Shown one piece after another: positions 1 through 11,286 of a DNA stretch of 64,000 nucleotides (positions are counted from its first letter, which is position 1; each line of letters begins with the position of its first letter). A program made the position numbers and the translations under genes. Under the pieces are notes generated by a model. That model worked only from the letters and a program-made list of their open reading frames with translations. It was not told the DNA's origin and made no database searches. The stretch comes from Mycobacterium sp. (GTDB lineage Bacteria > Actinomycetota > Actinomycetes > Mycobacteriales > Mycobacteriaceae). Location of the stretch: the NCBI RefSeq assembly GCF_004298145.1, contig NZ_SCRH01000007.1, positions 62,001 to 126,000 on the forward strand, read 5' to 3'.

Positions 1-3
1 AAC

Positions 4-1104
4 CTACTGGCTTAACTGACCGCGGCGGGTATCGAAGGGGTGCGTGGTCACCGCGGCCGGAGATTGGCCGATCGCCTGCAATGCCGCGGCGTTGCTCTTT
101 CCGCCCATCCGCTGCTGCAGGTAGGCCTTGAAGTCGTTGGGCGACACCACGCGAACCTCGAAATTCATCATCGAGTGATAGGTGCCGCAGAACTCGGCGC
201 AGTGGCCCACGAACGCCCCCGGCGTCTTGATCTCCTCGACCTGGAAGACGTGCACGGAGTTGTTCGCGTCCGCGTTCGGGATGACGTCGCGTTTGAACAG
301 GAACTCCGGGACCCAGAACGAGTGGACGACGTCCGCGGACGCCAGATCGAATTCGATGCGCTTGCCGGCGGGCAGCACCAGCACCGGGATCTCGTCGCTG
401 GTTCCCAGGGTCTCGACCTTGTCGAAGTTCAGGTAGGTACGGTCCGCCGTGTTGAGCCCGCGGATGGGCCCGACGAGCTCTTCGCCGTGGGCATCCTTAC
501 CTTCCGGCTTGGATGCCATCGATTTCTTTCGCGCCGGGTCCGCGCCTTCGTAGGTCAGCGTGCCGTCTTTGAAGGCGACGCGCTGATATCCGAACTTCCA
601 GTTCCACTGGAAGGCCGTGACGTCGACCACGACTTCGGGATCCTTGGCGATGTGCAGCATCTTCTCCTGCACCACCACGGTGAAGTAGAACAGCACCGAG
701 ATGATGAGGAACGGCGTCACCGTGAGCGCCAGTTCCAGCGGCATGTTGTAGCCGAACTGACGGGGCAGCTCGGTGTCGGTCGCCTTTTTGCGGTGGAACG
801 CCGACGACCAGAAGATCAGGCCGTACACGATGGCCCCGACGATCAGGGAGGCGATCACCGCGCCGATCCACAGCTCCCGATTGAGCTGCGCCTCAGGCGT
901 GATGCCCCTCGGCCAGCCCAGGGCCAGCGCATCGGCCCAGCTGCTGCATCCGCTCAGGAGGATCGCCAGCACACCCAGCGTCACGGCCAGCGCCAGCGGC
1001 CGGAGACGACGGGAAAGCCCCGCGGGGCCCGTAGCGGCGTCAGAACGGCGCTGAAACCTACCCTGCGACAAAGGTTGCGAACGGTCCTGCTCGCGAGGGG
1101 TCAC
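4..1104 (-). CDS. ctaC: Cytochrome c oxidase subunit II (lipoprotein)
   Basis: This is the CuA-bearing subunit of the aa3-type terminal oxidase, which takes electrons from the bcc complex. The 366-residue product has a lipobox ending at Cys53 (LLSGC), two membrane helices at about residues 73-95 and 120-140, and a periplasmic cupredoxin domain. The CuA ligands are visible as His261, Cys302, Cys306, His310 and Met313. I chose the GTG at 1104 because AGGAGG lies 7 bases upstream. The open frame continues far upstream only because of high GC. It is divergent from asnB across 156 bp. The length agrees with M. tuberculosis CtaC (about 363 aa). Confidence 0.95.
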   Translation of the reverse strand: MTPREQDRSQPLSQGRFQRRSDAATGPAGLSRRLRPLALAVTLGVLAILLSGCSSWADALALGWPRGITPEAQLNRELWIGAVIASLIVGAIVYGLIFWSSAFHRKKATDTELPRQFGYNMPLELALTVTPFLIISVLFYFTVVVQEKMLHIAKDPEVVVDVTAFQWNWKFGYQRVAFKDGTLTYEGADPARKKSMASKPEGKDAHGEELVGPIRGLNTADRTYLNFDKVETLGTSDEIPVLVLPAGKRIEFDLASADVVHSFWVPEFLFKRDVIPNADANNSVHVFQVEEIKTPGAFVGHCAEFCGTYHSMMNFEVRVVSPNDFKAYLQQRMGGKSNAAALQAIGQSPAAVTTHPFDTRRGQLSQ

Positions 1105-1260
1105 GTTGGCGCCTCCTGCTCGGATATCGAATACTACGCAGCGTAGACCACGCGCCCGGACCGGGCGACGAAACCCCGGCCCGCCAGTCCGCCCAACCTT
1201 TCGCGACGTGCCGGGTGCGACGTCCACCGGCGCCCCCGAAGTGCGGCATACTGGGGCGCC

Positions 1261-3219
1261 GTGTGTGGTCTGCTGGCGTTTGTTGCGGCCCCGGAGGCTG
1301 GGGATGAGGAGGCGGCCGCCGCCCGGGCCGACGATGCGATCGCGCGGGCATCGCATTCGATGCGCCACCGCGGGCCGGACGAGCCCGGCACATGGGTGGA
1401 TCCGGATACCGACGGGTCTGTCGTTTTCGGCTTCAACCGGCTCTCCATCATCGACATCGCGCATTCGCATCAGCCGCTGCGCTGGGGGCCGCCGGAGGCG
1501 CCCGATCGCTACGTGCTGGTGTTCAACGGCGAGATCTACAACTACCTGGAGCTGCGCGACGAACTGGCCACCGGCCATGGCGCCGTCTTCGCCACCGACG
1601 GTGACGGCGAGGCCGTCGTCGCCGGCTATCACTACTGGGGTACCGATGTCTTGACGCGGCTGCGCGGCATGTTCGCCTTCGCGTTGTGGGACACCGTTAC
1701 TCGCGAATTGTTTTGCGCCCGAGACCCTTTCGGTATCAAGCCACTGTTCATGGCGACCGGTACCGGTGGTACGGCCGTGGCCAGCGAGAAAAAGTGTCTG
1801 CTCGATTTGGCCGAGTTGATCGGATTCGACACGCGAATCGATGACCGGGCCGTGCAACACTACACCGTCTTGCAGTACGTGCCCGAGCCCGAGACGTTGC
1901 ACCGCGGGGTGCGCCGGCTGGAATCGGGCTGCTACGCCCGGATCCGTCCCGACCGCCTGCAGCCGGAGGTGACCCGGTACTTCGTGCCGCGGTTCGCCGC
2001 CACCGCGATCACCCGCGGCACCGAACAGGCCCGCTACGACGAGATCACCGCGGTGCTCGAGGACTCGGTGGCCAAGCACATGCGCGCCGACGTGACGGTC
2101 GGGGCGTTCCTCTCCGGGGGAATCGACTCCACCGCCATCGCGGCGCTGGCGATCCGGCATAACCCGCGGCTGATCACGTTCACCACCGGTTTCGAGCGGG
2201 AGGGATTCTCCGAGATCGACGTCGCGGTGGCCTCGGCGGAGGCGATCGGCGCCCGCCACATCGCCAAGGTGGTCAAGCCGGACGAGTTCGTCGCCGCCCT
2301 GCCCGAGATCGTCTGGTACCTCGACGAGCCGGTTGCGGACCCCGCGCTGGTGCCGCTGTTCTTCGTGGCCCGCGAGGCCCGCAAGCACGTCAAGGTGGTG
2401 CTGTCCGGCGAGGGCGCCGACGAGTTGTTCGGCGGCTACACGATTTACCGGGAACCCTTGTCGCTGAAGCCTTTCGATTTTCTGCCGCGGCCGCTGCGGC
2501 GATCGATGGGCAAGGTGTCGCGGCCGCTGCCGGACGGGATGCGGGGCAAGAGCCTGCTCCACCGCGGGTCACTGACGCTCGAAGAGCGCTACTACGGCAA
2601 CGCCCGCAGTTTTTCCGACGCCCAGCTGCGCGACGTGCTGCCCGGCTTCCGCCCGGAGTGGACCCACACCGACGTGACCGCGCCGCTGTACGCCGAATCG
2701 GCGGGCTGGGACCCGGTGGCCCGCATGCAGCACATCGACCTGTTCACCTGGTTGCGCGGCGACATCCTGGTCAAGGCCGACAAGATGACCATGGCCAACT
2801 CCCTGGAGCTACGGGTGCCGTTCCTGGATCCCGAGGTGTTCGCCGTGGCGTCCCGGTTGCCCGTCGAGGCCAAGATCACCCGTACGACCACGAAATACGC
2901 CTTGCGCCGCGCGCTGGAGCCGATCGTTCCCGCACACGTGCTGCACCGGCCCAAGCTCGGGTTCCCGGTGCCGATCCGGCATTGGCTACGCGCGGGCGAG
3001 CTGCTGGAGTGGGCCTACGCGATGGTGGCGTCGTCGCAGGCCGATCAGCTGGTCGACAAAAACGCGATACGCAGGATGCTCGACGAGCACCGCAACGGCG
3101 CCGGCGATCACAGCCGCCGGCTGTGGACGCTGCTGATCTTCATGCTCTGGCACGCGATCTTCGTCGAGCACAGCGTGGTGCCGCAGATCAGCGAGCCGCA
3201 GTACCCGGTGCAGCTCTAG
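1261..3219 (+). CDS. asnB: Asparagine synthase (glutamine-hydrolysing)
   Basis: The enzyme transfers glutamine-derived ammonia to a beta-aspartyl-AMP intermediate. The GTG start leaves Cys2 as the N-terminal nucleophile of a class II glutamine amidotransferase domain (MCGLL), which fixes the start. The C-terminal synthetase domain carries the PPi-loop SGGIDS at about residue 285 and the [11 protein letters not shown] motif. At 652 aa it matches M. tuberculosis AsnB. Related actinobacterial proteins amidate diaminopimelate in the cell wall, so the true acceptor could be cell-wall mDAP rather than free aspartate. The gene converges on adoK across a hairpin-bearing spacer. Confidence 0.93.
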   Translation: MCGLLAFVAAPEAGDEEAAAARADDAIARASHSMRHRGPDEPGTWVDPDTDGSVVFGFNRLSIIDIAHSHQPLRWGPPEAPDRYVLVFNGEIYNYLELRDELATGHGAVFATDGDGEAVVAGYHYWGTDVLTRLRGMFAFALWDTVTRELFCARDPFGIKPLFMATGTGGTAVASEKKCLLDLAELIGFDTRIDDRAVQHYTVLQYVPEPETLHRGVRRLESGCYARIRPDRLQPEVTRYFVPRFAATAITRGTEQARYDEITAVLEDSVAKHMRADVTVGAFLSGGIDSTAIAALAIRHNPRLITFTTGFEREGFSEIDVAVASAEAIGARHIAKVVKPDEFVAALPEIVWYLDEPVADPALVPLFFVAREARKHVKVVLSGEGADELFGGYTIYREPLSLKPFDFLPRPLRRSMGKVSRPLPDGMRGKSLLHRGSLTLEERYYGNARSFSDAQLRDVLPGFRPEWTHTDVTAPLYAESAGWDPVARMQHIDLFTWLRGDILVKADKMTMANSLELRVPFLDPEVFAVASRLPVEAKITRTTTKYALRRALEPIVPAHVLHRPKLGFPVPIRHWLRAGELLEWAYAMVASSQADQLVDKNAIRRMLDEHRNGAGDHSRRLWTLLIFMLWHAIFVEHSVVPQISEPQYPVQL

Positions 3220-3228
3220 CGGTTCCCT

Positions 3229-3288
3229 CGCGACCGTAACGTGGCTGCGATTTTCCGCCCGGACTTTCGCCGTGCCGTTACGCTCGCG
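3229..3288. terminator. Inverted repeat between asnB and adoK
   Basis: Two 13-base arms at 3229-3241 and 3276-3288 (core CGTAACG against CGTTACG) pair with one mismatch around a 34-base loop. The site fills the spacer between two convergent genes, so a bidirectional terminator is the simplest reading. There is no U tract, which is usual in mycobacteria. Confidence 0.45.
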
Positions 3289-3298
3289 GGCAAAAACC

Positions 3299-4303
<1,005 letters not shown>

Positions 4304-4455
4304 CTAGCTTACTCACGCGTCTCGACCATCGCTGCGTGCACGGTCGCGGCACGGTCTGCGCTAGCCTCCCTAGGGAACTCACCCACGCCGCCGGGATCAC
4401 AATGCTCGGGCCACAACCCGCTTGCAGTCCCGTCTACCACCGTAGGAGAACCACG

Positions 4456-5136
4456 ATGGCAGGCCCGCACTCGCCGAACCACGCTGTCGGCAGCGGCGGA
4501 CCGAGCGGACATGAGCCCCCAGGCGGATCCCAGCCACTCGAGTTCCCCGACGACCGCAACGCCGGCGGCCTGGGCTTCACCCCAGCTCCCCAGGCGGGAC
4601 CCCCTTCGGCCAATTATGCCGGGCCGCCACCGGCGCCGTACCCGCCGCCACGATCCAAGCGGCGGCTGATCGTCGGCGTCGCGCTGGCCATTGTGCTTGT
4701 CGCGGTGATGACCGTGGCCATCGTCTACGGGGTGCGCACCAACGGGGCCAATACCGGCACGACGTTCTCCGAGGGCGCGGCGAAGACGGCGATTCAGGGG
4801 TACCTGGACGCCCTCGAGCACCGCGACATCAACGAGATCGCCCGCAACGCGCTATGCGGCCTCTATGACGCCGTCCAGGACAAGCGAGCCGACCAGGCGT
4901 TGGCGAAGCTCAGCAGCGACGCATTCCGCAAACAGTTCTCCGAGGTCGAACTCACCTCGATCGACAAGATCGTGTACCTGTCGCAATACCAGGCTCAGGC
5001 GTTGTTCACCATGCGGGTGTCGCCGGTGAGCGGGGGGCCGATGCGCGGGCAGCTGCAGGGCATCGCACAGCTGCTTTTCCAGCGCGGCCAGATCATGGTG
5101 TGCTCGTACGTGCTGCGCACCGGGGGCTCGTACTGA
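4456..5136 (+). CDS. Membrane-anchored conserved mycobacterial protein (Rv2203-like)
   Basis: Function is unknown. The 226-residue protein has a Gly/Pro-rich cytoplasmic N-terminus of about 65 residues, one membrane helix at about 69-92, and an exported C-terminal domain of about 120 residues with two cysteines. The exported domain resembles the small alpha+beta folds (NTF2-like) that follow such anchors in many mycobacterial proteins, but no catalytic motif is visible. The ATG at 4456 is preceded by TAGGAG 8 bases upstream. An in-frame ATG further upstream lacks such a site. It converges on the erpA-like gene. Confidence 0.8.
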   Translation: MAGPHSPNHAVGSGGPSGHEPPGGSQPLEFPDDRNAGGLGFTPAPQAGPPSANYAGPPPAPYPPPRSKRRLIVGVALAIVLVAVMTVAIVYGVRTNGANTGTTFSEGAAKTAIQGYLDALEHRDINEIARNALCGLYDAVQDKRADQALAKLSSDAFRKQFSEVELTSIDKIVYLSQYQAQALFTMRVSPVSGGPMRGQLQGIAQLLFQRGQIMVCSYVLRTGGSY

Positions 5137-5146
5137 GCTTCTCGTT

Positions 5147-5209
5147 CCGCGAGACTGCAACTGCCGACGGCCCTACTCGGGGAATGCGTCGCCAGTTGCC
5201 GTCTCGCGG
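5147..5209. terminator. 23-bp imperfect inverted repeat at a convergent junction
   Basis: Arms at 5147-5169 and 5187-5209 match at 21 of 23 positions around a 17-base loop. The core is GCGAGAC..GCAACTG. It occupies nearly the whole 78-bp spacer between two converging genes, so it probably ends transcription from both sides. Confidence 0.6.
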
Positions 5210-5214
5210 TGAAA

Positions 5215-5571
5215 TCAGTTGAACGAGTCGCCGCAGGCGCAAGACCCGCCGGCGTTGGGGTTGTCGATGGTGAAACCCTGCTTTTCGATGGAGTCCACGA
5301 AGTCGATGGACGCGCCTTCGACGTAGGGCGCGCTCATCCGGTCCACCCTGAGGCTCACGCCCCCGAACTCCGCGATCAGGTCACCATCCAGGACCCGGTC
5401 GTCGAAGAAGAGGTTGTAGCGCAGCCCAGCGCAGCCACCCGGCTGGACCGCGATGCGCAGGGCCAGGTCGTCGCGTCCCTCTTGGTCCAGCAGCGACTTT
5501 GCCTTGGTGGCGGCGGCCTCAGTCAACATCACGCTGTGGGTCTTGGTGTTCGACTCGTTTTGCACCGTCAT
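5215..5571 (-). CDS. erpA: A-type iron-sulfur cluster insertion protein
   Basis: Proteins of this HesB/IscA family carry Fe-S clusters to apo-enzymes. The three conserved cysteines are present at Cys47 (GGCAG) and in the C-terminal CACG pair, Cys111 and Cys113. I place the start at the ATG at 5571 because GGAGAAG lies just upstream and the 118-aa length then equals that of Rv2204c. The next upstream ATG (5592) would remove this ribosome site. The assignment to ErpA rather than another A-type carrier rests on family resemblance. LipA, encoded nearby, is a likely client. Confidence 0.88.
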   Translation of the reverse strand: MTVQNESNTKTHSVMLTEAAATKAKSLLDQEGRDDLALRIAVQPGGCAGLRYNLFFDDRVLDGDLIAEFGGVSLRVDRMSAPYVEGASIDFVDSIEKQGFTIDNPNAGGSCACGDSFN

Positions 5572-5667
5572 TGCTTCTCCTACATGGCTCATTGTTGGTG
5601 GGCCCGATCAAGCCCCGATACCGCCGACTTGCGCCAAGGGGCCGGGACTGCCGGAAAGTCCACACTG

Positions 5668-6744
5668 TTAACGGTACCTTGCGGGCCCGCTATTCCCGAG
5701 TCGCGCCGCCACCACAGATGCGAGACCCATCAGCTGATTGGCCGCGTCGGCCTGCGCCAGCCGCACCGATCCGGCGTGCTCGGCAATGGATAACGCGGCC
5801 ATGATGCCCGACGAACGCACCGTCGCGTTGTCCAAATCGACCTGTCCGGCCAGCACCACCACCGGGATCCCCCGGGGTCGGGCCGCGTCGGCCAGAAAGC
5901 CCACCACCTTGCCATGCAGGGATTGCTCGTCGAACCGGCCCTCACCGGTGACGATCAACTCCGCCGTGTCAAGGTCGTCGGACAGCCGGGTGTGTTCGGC
6001 GATGATCGCTGCTCCGGACTCACACCGCCCGCCCAGCGCCAGCAGCCCGGCGCCGATGCCGCCGGCGGCCCCCGCGCCCGGCTCGGCGCTCACGTCGCGT
6101 CCGGCGACCGCTTCCAAGATGAGCGCCCACGCCTGCAGCCGAACCTCCAGTGCCGCGACGGTGGCCGTGTCGGCGCCCTTCTGCGGCCCGAACACCCGGG
6201 CCGCTCCCCACGGACCCAACAGGGGGTATTCGGTGTCGGAGGCGGCGATCAGCTCCACGTTGCCCAGTTGGCGGCGCGCGGTGTCCAGGCCGCCCAACTC
6301 GGCGATCATGCCCTGCCCGCCGTCGGTGCACGCACTGCCGCCCAGTCCGACGACGATCCGCGTCGCCCCCACCCGAAGCGCCTCGGCGATCAGCTGCCCC
6401 ACGCCCTTGCTGTGAGACGCCATGGCGGTCTCCGGGGTGGGTGGACCGCCGATCAGGGCCAGGCCACAGGCCTGGGCGCACTCCAGGTACGCGGTCGCCG
6501 AACCGCGGTCGAAGACCCATTCGGCTTCCACCATGGCTTTTAGCGGCCCCGACACCCGCAGTCGCCGCGTCTCCCCCAGCCGGCTGGCCAGCACCTCGAC
6601 GAAGCCGGGCCCACCGTCGGACTGGGGCGCGACGATGAACCGGTCCCCCGGGCGCGACCGGGTCCAACCGGTCGCGATGGCGGCGGAGGCCTCGAGGGCC
6701 GACATGCTGTCGGCGTAGCAGTCCGGGGCCACCAGAACTTGCAT
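5668..6744 (-). CDS. Glycerate kinase
   Basis: The sequence fits the GckA/GlxK family, which phosphorylates D-glycerate to 2- or 3-phosphoglycerate. Family features include the start [11 protein letters not shown], the SDGGPGF motif, the [14 protein letters not shown] loop and a C-terminal [14 protein letters not shown] motif with the conserved Glu-Gly-Arg. Starting at the ATG at 6744 gives 358 aa, equal to Rv2205c. An alternative ATG at 6801 would add 19 residues. It stands alone and is divergent from the DUF3043 gene. The product position (2- or 3-phosphate) cannot be told from sequence. Confidence 0.88.
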   Translation of the reverse strand: MQVLVAPDCYADSMSALEASAAIATGWTRSRPGDRFIVAPQSDGGPGFVEVLASRLGETRRLRVSGPLKAMVEAEWVFDRGSATAYLECAQACGLALIGGPPTPETAMASHSKGVGQLIAEALRVGATRIVVGLGGSACTDGGQGMIAELGGLDTARRQLGNVELIAASDTEYPLLGPWGAARVFGPQKGADTATVAALEVRLQAWALILEAVAGRDVSAEPGAGAAGGIGAGLLALGGRCESGAAIIAEHTRLSDDLDTAELIVTGEGRFDEQSLHGKVVGFLADAARPRGIPVVVLAGQVDLDNATVRSSGIMAALSIAEHAGSVRLAQADAANQLMGLASVVAARLGNSGPARYR

Positions 6745-6935
6745 CGCCGGTAGCTGAAGGCGGCCGGGTGCCAGGCCGGGGGCAGCATCATCCGAGGCCA
6801 TCGACCCGTCCGTCCATCAAAGGCAGCCGTTCATCACGTGTAAGACTAGGGCCAGTGCGCTACTAACGCAGGTCTAATAGCAAGGCATTCCAGGCGAATT
6901 CCGGCGCGGGACATCCGCGAAGTAACCTGGCCACT

Positions 6936-7613
6936 GTGAAGCTGTTGGGCCGTAGGAAAGGCCAGGACCAGGACCTCGACGAAAGCATGGCTGCGTCGGC
7001 CGCATCCGATGTTGCTGCGGACGCCACAATGCGCCGGACCGGACCCAAGGGCCGCCCCACGCCCAAACGCAACGAGGCCCGGCGGACCGCGAAGAAGGGC
7101 CCCATCGCACCCGCACCGATGACCTCCTCCGAGGCGCGGGCCCGGCGCAAATCGCTGGCCGGCCCCAAGCTCAGCCGCGAGGAGCGCCGCGCCGACAAGA
7201 CCGCCAACCGCGCGCGCATGTCGGATCGCCGGTCGCGCATGATGGCCGGCGAAGATGGCTACCTGCTGCCGCGCGACCAGGGCCCCATCCGGCGCTACGT
7301 GCGCGATGTGGTGGACTCCCGGCGCAATCTGCTGGGCCTGTTCATGCCGTCGACCCTGTTCTTGATGTTTGCCATGTTCGGCGTCCCCCAGCTGCAGCTC
7401 TGGGTGTCTCCGGCGATGCTGGCGCTGATGGCCGTGATGAGCGTCGACGGCCTCATCCTGGGCCGCAAAGTCAGCAAGCTGGTCGACGCGAAGTTCCCGA
7501 AGAACACCGAAAGCCGTTGGAAACTAGGACTTTACGCCGCCGGCCGGGCCTCCCAGATGCGGCGGCTGCGGGCGCCGCGGCCCCAGGTCAAGCATGGCGC
7601 CAGTGTCGAATAG
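6936..7613 (+). CDS. DUF3043 membrane protein (Rv2206-like)
   Basis: The protein is of unknown function. It has a long, very basic cytoplasmic N-terminus of about 125 residues rich in Arg, Lys and Ala, then two closely spaced membrane helices at about 131-150 and 154-175, then a short basic tail. This layout matches DUF3043 proteins, which are common in actinobacteria. The GTG at 6936 begins the frame. It is followed after 27 bp by cobU, so it may share a transcript with the cobalamin genes, but nothing in the sequence links it to corrinoids. Confidence 0.8.
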   Translation: MKLLGRRKGQDQDLDESMAASAASDVAADATMRRTGPKGRPTPKRNEARRTAKKGPIAPAPMTSSEARARRKSLAGPKLSREERRADKTANRARMSDRRSRMMAGEDGYLLPRDQGPIRRYVRDVVDSRRNLLGLFMPSTLFLMFAMFGVPQLQLWVSPAMLALMAVMSVDGLILGRKVSKLVDAKFPKNTESRWKLGLYAAGRASQMRRLRAPRPQVKHGASVE

Positions 7614-7640
7614 CTCTCGCCTGAAAGCCCGCTGACGCCG

Positions 7641-8177
7641 GTGCGCACCCTGGTGCTCGGCGGGATCAGGTCGGGCAAGTCACGGTGGGCGGAGAAAACC
7701 ATCGCCGCGGGCTTGCCGGCGGGCCGGCCGGTTCATTACCTGGCCCCCGGGCCGGCCGGTCACGACGACGCGGCCTGGGCGCATCGGGTCGCCGCGCATC
7801 GCCACCGTCGGCCCGCGCACTGGTCGACGATCGAAACCGAAGACATCGCAACCCAATTGCGCCGATCCCCGGACACCCCCACATTGGTCGACGATCTCGG
7901 CACCTGGCTGACCGGCGCCATGGACCGCGACAACGCGTGGGAGGGCGGCTCGGTGGCGGCTCCGGTTGAGGACGTGCTGGCCGCGGTCGGTGACTTCACC
8001 TCGACGCTGGTGCTCGTCAGCCCGGAAGTCGGGTTGACCGTCGTGCCGGCCACCGCCTCCGGGCGCCGGTTCGCCGACGAGCTCGGCGGCCTCAACCAGC
8101 GCCTGGCCCGGTTGTGTGATCGGGTGGTGCTGGTGGTGGCCGGGCAGGCGGTGCCGATCAAGCCGTCGGGGGCCTGA
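7641..8177 (+). CDS. cobU: Adenosylcobinamide kinase / guanylyltransferase
   Basis: CobU phosphorylates adenosylcobinamide and then transfers GMP to it, preparing the corrinoid for lower-ligand attachment. The P-loop GIRSGKSRW is at the N-terminus. Further on come [10 protein letters not shown] and the family motif [10 protein letters not shown] followed by [13 protein letters not shown]. The expected guanylylated residue falls in the HRHRRP region near residue 55. The 178-aa length is normal. The start is GTG, and the TGA overlaps the ATG of cobT (TGATG). In M. tuberculosis cobU lies elsewhere (Rv0254c), so the cobUTS grouping here is a difference in order. Confidence 0.92.
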   Translation: MRTLVLGGIRSGKSRWAEKTIAAGLPAGRPVHYLAPGPAGHDDAAWAHRVAAHRHRRPAHWSTIETEDIATQLRRSPDTPTLVDDLGTWLTGAMDRDNAWEGGSVAAPVEDVLAAVGDFTSTLVLVSPEVGLTVVPATASGRRFADELGGLNQRLARLCDRVVLVVAGQAVPIKPSGA

Positions 8178-9238
8178 TGGATTTCGCCCCCGTGTCCCCG
8201 CCCGATGCGGGCGTCGCGGCCGCCGCCCGCGCCCGCCAGGACACCCTCACCAAGCCGCGGGGCGCGCTGGGCCGCCTCGAGGACCTGTCGGTGTGGATCG
8301 CGTCGTGCCAGGGGCAATGCCCGCCGCGACAATTCGAGCGCGCCCGGGTGGTGGTGTTCGCCGGTGACCACGGCGTCGCCCGGTCGGGGGTGTCGGCTTA
8401 CCCGCCGGAGGTGACCGCTCAGATGGTCGCCAACTTCGCCGCCGGCGGGGCCGCGATCAACGCGCTGGCCGGCATCGCCGGGGCGGGCGTGCGCGTCGCG
8501 GATCTGGCCGTCGACGCCGACCCGCTGACCGACCGGATCGGCGCCCACAAGGTGCGGCGCGGGAGCGGCGACATCACCGTGGGGGACGCGTTGAGCGACG
8601 AGGAGACCGCGCGGGCGCTCGCCGCCGGCGCGGCCATCGCCGACGAGGAGGTCGATGCCGGCGCCGACCTGCTGATCGCCGGCGACATGGGCATCGGAAA
8701 TACCACGGCCGCAGCGGTTTTGGTGGCGGCGTTGACGAATGCAGAGCCGGTCGTGGTGGTGGGCTTCGGGACCGGGATCGATGACGCCGGGTGGGGACGC
8801 AAGACCGCCGCGGTGCGCGACGCCCTGTTTCGCGCGCGGCAGGTGCTGCCCGATCCGGTCGCACTGCTTCGCTGCGCCGGCGGCGCGGATCTGGCCGCGA
8901 TGGCGGGTTTTTGCGCGCAGTCCGCGGTCCGGCGCACGCCGCTGCTGCTCGACGGCATGGCGGTGACGGCGGCGGCGCTGGTGGCTGAGCACCTGGCTCC
9001 CGGTGCCCGGATGTGGTGGCAGGCGGGTCACCGGTCCACCGAGCCGGGTCATGGGCTGGCGCTGACGGCGCTGGATTTGGAGCCGATTCTCGACCTGCGC
9101 ATGCGGCTGGGTGAGGGAACCGGAGCGGCGTTGGCGCTGCCGGTCCTGCGTGCCGCGGTGGCGGCCCTGTCGTCGATGGCGACCTTCACCCAGGCCGGCG
9201 TGTCCCACCGCACCGACCAACCCCTTCCCCCGTTGTGA
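8177..9238 (+). CDS. cobT: Nicotinate-nucleotide:dimethylbenzimidazole phosphoribosyltransferase
   Basis: CobT makes the alpha-ribazole phosphate that becomes the lower ligand of cobalamin. The family motifs are clear: [17 protein letters not shown] near the N-terminus, [13 protein letters not shown] at about residue 173, and [16 protein letters not shown] near the C-terminus, where the general-base Glu is expected. The length of 353 aa is typical. Its start overlaps the cobU stop by one base and its TGA overlaps the GTG of cobS, so the three genes are translationally coupled. Confidence 0.94.
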   Translation: MDFAPVSPPDAGVAAAARARQDTLTKPRGALGRLEDLSVWIASCQGQCPPRQFERARVVVFAGDHGVARSGVSAYPPEVTAQMVANFAAGGAAINALAGIAGAGVRVADLAVDADPLTDRIGAHKVRRGSGDITVGDALSDEETARALAAGAAIADEEVDAGADLLIAGDMGIGNTTAAAVLVAALTNAEPVVVVGFGTGIDDAGWGRKTAAVRDALFRARQVLPDPVALLRCAGGADLAAMAGFCAQSAVRRTPLLLDGMAVTAAALVAEHLAPGARMWWQAGHRSTEPGHGLALTALDLEPILDLRMRLGEGTGAALALPVLRAAVAALSSMATFTQAGVSHRTDQPLPPL

Positions 9239-10005
9239 TCCGTTCGCTGGCAACGGCTTTCGCATTCGGGACGGTACTGCCCGTCCCGGGCACCCGGACC
9301 GCACCGATGGGCCGCGGCGCCATGACGGCGCTGCCAGTGGTGGGCGCCGCCCTGGGGGCGTTGGCCGCGGCCGTGACCTGGGGTGGGGAGCTGGCCCTCG
9401 GCCGGTGCAGCCCGCTGCCCGGGCTGCTCGCGGTCACGGCGCTGCTGCTGGTGACGCGCGGCCTGCACGTCGACGGTGTCGCCGATACCGCCGACGGCCT
9501 GGGCTGCTACGGCTCGCGGCAGCGGGCGCTGGCGGTGATGCGGCAGGGATCGACCGGGCCGTTCGGGGTCGCCGCCGTCGTCGTGGTGGTGATGCTGCAG
9601 GCGCTGGCGTTCTCGGCGCTGGGCGCGGGGGCGGCGGGGTCCGCGGTGCACGGCGTCGTCGGGATTGCCGTGGCGGTCTTCGCCGGCCGGGTCGCCGCGG
9701 TGCTGGCCGCTCGCCGCTCGGTACCCGCGGCCGAGGGCAGCGCCCTGGGCGCCGCGGTCGCCGGAAGTCAGCCGACGGCGGTGGTGACGGCCTGGGTCGT
9801 GGTGTTGCTCGGCATTTCGCTGGGCGCCGGCCCGCGGCCGTGGCAGGGTCCGGTGGCCGTGCTGCTGGGACTGGGTTGTGGCGCGGTGCTGGTGCGGCAC
9901 TGTGCGCGTCGGTTCGGCGGCATCACCGGCGACGTGCTGGGCGCCGCGATCGAGCTGACGACGACGGTGTGTGCGGTGGCGCTCGCGGGTCTGGCTCGGT
10001 TCTAG
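9235..10005 (+). CDS. cobS: Adenosylcobinamide-GDP ribazoletransferase
   Basis: CobS joins adenosylcobinamide-GDP to alpha-ribazole in the membrane, the last or next-to-last step of cobalamin assembly. The 256-aa protein is hydrophobic, with about six membrane segments. It has the family signature [18 protein letters not shown] (residues about 78-95), whose acidic residues bind Mg. A second acidic motif, [11 protein letters not shown], lies near the C-terminus. The GTG start overlaps the cobT stop. The last codons and stop lie inside a 28-bp direct repeat (9996-10056). Confidence 0.93.
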   Translation: MIRSLATAFAFGTVLPVPGTRTAPMGRGAMTALPVVGAALGALAAAVTWGGELALGRCSPLPGLLAVTALLLVTRGLHVDGVADTADGLGCYGSRQRALAVMRQGSTGPFGVAAVVVVVMLQALAFSALGAGAAGSAVHGVVGIAVAVFAGRVAAVLAARRSVPAAEGSALGAAVAGSQPTAVVTAWVVVLLGISLGAGPRPWQGPVAVLLGLGCGAVLVRHCARRFGGITGDVLGAAIELTTTVCAVALAGLARF

Positions 10006-10056
10006 CGCGCCTCGAACGTGACTCGAATTCGGTTCTAGCGCGCCTCGAACGTGACT
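9996..10056 (+). repeat. 28-bp direct repeat across the cobS stop codon
   Basis: The segment 9996-10023 recurs exactly at 10029-10056 with a 33-base period. The first copy contains the final cobS codons and stop (TTC TAG). The second is untranslated. Only the second copy is followed by the right arm of the palindrome at 10046-10071. This looks like a recent local duplication. Confidence 0.85.
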
Positions 10057-10071
10057 GTGCAGTCACGTTCG
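10046..10071. terminator. Near-perfect palindrome between cobS and ilvE
   Basis: Twelve-base arms (CGAACGTGACTG and its exact complement) flank a 2-base centre. A second, weaker stem (CGTGAC / GTCACG) follows at 10080-10097. The genes on both sides converge, so a bidirectional terminator is likely. A protein-binding site cannot be excluded, given the very short loop. Confidence 0.6.
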
Positions 10072-10115
10072 CCGACCACCGTGACTGCAGCGTCACGTTG
10101 ACGACAAAGACGCGC

Positions 10116-11231
10116 TCAGCCCAGCCGGGCCATCCAGCCGTGGGTGTCGGCGAAGGTGCCCCGCTGGATCCCGGTCAGCGTGTCGCGCAACGCCATCGTC
10201 ACTTCGCCGGGTTGGCCATCGGCGATGGTGAACTCGCTGTCTCCGTACTTCACGTGCGAGACCGGCGTGATGACCGCGGCGGTGCCGCAGGCGAACACCT
10301 CGGTGATCTCGCCGGCGGCGGCCTTCTTCTGCCACTCGCCGATGTCGATCTTGCGTTCCTCGACGGAGAACCCGGCATCAATAGCCAACTGCAGCAAGGA
10401 ATTCCGCGTGATCCCGGGCAGCAGCGAGCCGGACAGCTCCGGGGTGACCAGCCGCGCCGATCCCCCGCTGCCGAACACGAAGAAAATGTTCATCCCGCCC
10501 ATCTCTTCGACGAAGCGTCGCTCGACGGCGTCCAGCCACACCACCTGGTCGCAATCGTTGGCCGCGGCTTCGGCCTGGGCGGACAGCGAGGCCGCGTAGT
10601 TGCCGCCGAACTTCGCCGCGCCGGTGCCGCCGGGGCTGGCCCGCACGTACTCCGTCGACACCCAGACCGTGACGGGGCTGATGCCGCCCTTGAAATACGC
10701 CCCGGCCGGGGAGGCGATCAGCAGGTAGCGGTACCGCTTGGAGGGCCGCACACCCAGTCCGGGCTCGGTGGCGATGACGAACGGGCGCAGATACAGCGCC
10801 TCTTCCCCGCCGGCGGCCGGGACCCACGCGTTGTCGACCGCGATGAGCTGGCGCAGCGATTCCATGAACAGCTCTTCGGGCAGTTCCGGAATCGCCAGCC
10901 GCCGCGCGGACGACTGCAACCGCGCGGCATTGGCCTCGGCGCGAAACGACACGATGGAGCCGTCGGCCCAGCGGTAAGCCTTGAGCCCTTCGAAGATTTC
11001 CTGCGCGTAGTGCAGCACGATCGCCGACGGGTCGAGCTCGATCGGGCCGTACGGGATGACGCGCGCGTCGTGCCAGCCCTGACCCGCGGCGGTCTCGTCG
11101 TAATCGACCGACACCATGTGGTCGGTGAAGTATCTGCCGAAACCCGGCTCGGCCAGGATGGTTTCGCGTTCGGTGTCGGTCGCCGGATTTGTCGAGCGCG
11201 AAACCGTGAACTCGAGGGAGCCACTGGTCAT
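10116..11231 (-). CDS. ilvE: Branched-chain amino acid aminotransferase
   Basis: IlvE carries out the last transamination in Leu, Ile and Val synthesis. It is a fold-type IV PLP enzyme of 371 aa. The PLP lysine is expected in the [11 protein letters not shown] segment at about residue 205, and the downstream [10 protein letters not shown] and [10 protein letters not shown] motifs are typical of the family. Other signs are the [13 protein letters not shown] motif and RPFVIATE. It starts at an ATG (11231) and is followed in the same direction from gcvT after 55 bp, so the two may be cotranscribed. Confidence 0.95.
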   Translation of the reverse strand: MTSGSLEFTVSRSTNPATDTERETILAEPGFGRYFTDHMVSVDYDETAAGQGWHDARVIPYGPIELDPSAIVLHYAQEIFEGLKAYRWADGSIVSFRAEANAARLQSSARRLAIPELPEELFMESLRQLIAVDNAWVPAAGGEEALYLRPFVIATEPGLGVRPSKRYRYLLIASPAGAYFKGGISPVTVWVSTEYVRASPGGTGAAKFGGNYAASLSAQAEAAANDCDQVVWLDAVERRFVEEMGGMNIFFVFGSGGSARLVTPELSGSLLPGITRNSLLQLAIDAGFSVEERKIDIGEWQKKAAAGEITEVFACGTAAVITPVSHVKYGDSEFTIADGQPGEVTMALRDTLTGIQRGTFADTHGWMARLG

Positions 11232-11286
11232 GCGCTGATTGTATATCCGCCTGCCGAATCGGATTTCGCCCGCGCGAGCGGCGCGG

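Noticed and set aside
1105..2562. Minus-strand extension of the ctaC frame, antisense to asnB
   Set aside because: The ribosome site AGGAGG and the conserved N-terminus place the start at 1104. The rest is a GC-driven open frame opposite asnB.
7760..9304. 514-codon minus-strand open frame over cobU and cobT
   Set aside because: It is antisense to two clear enzymes, and its composition (Arg, His and Gly rich, no motifs) is typical of shadow frames.
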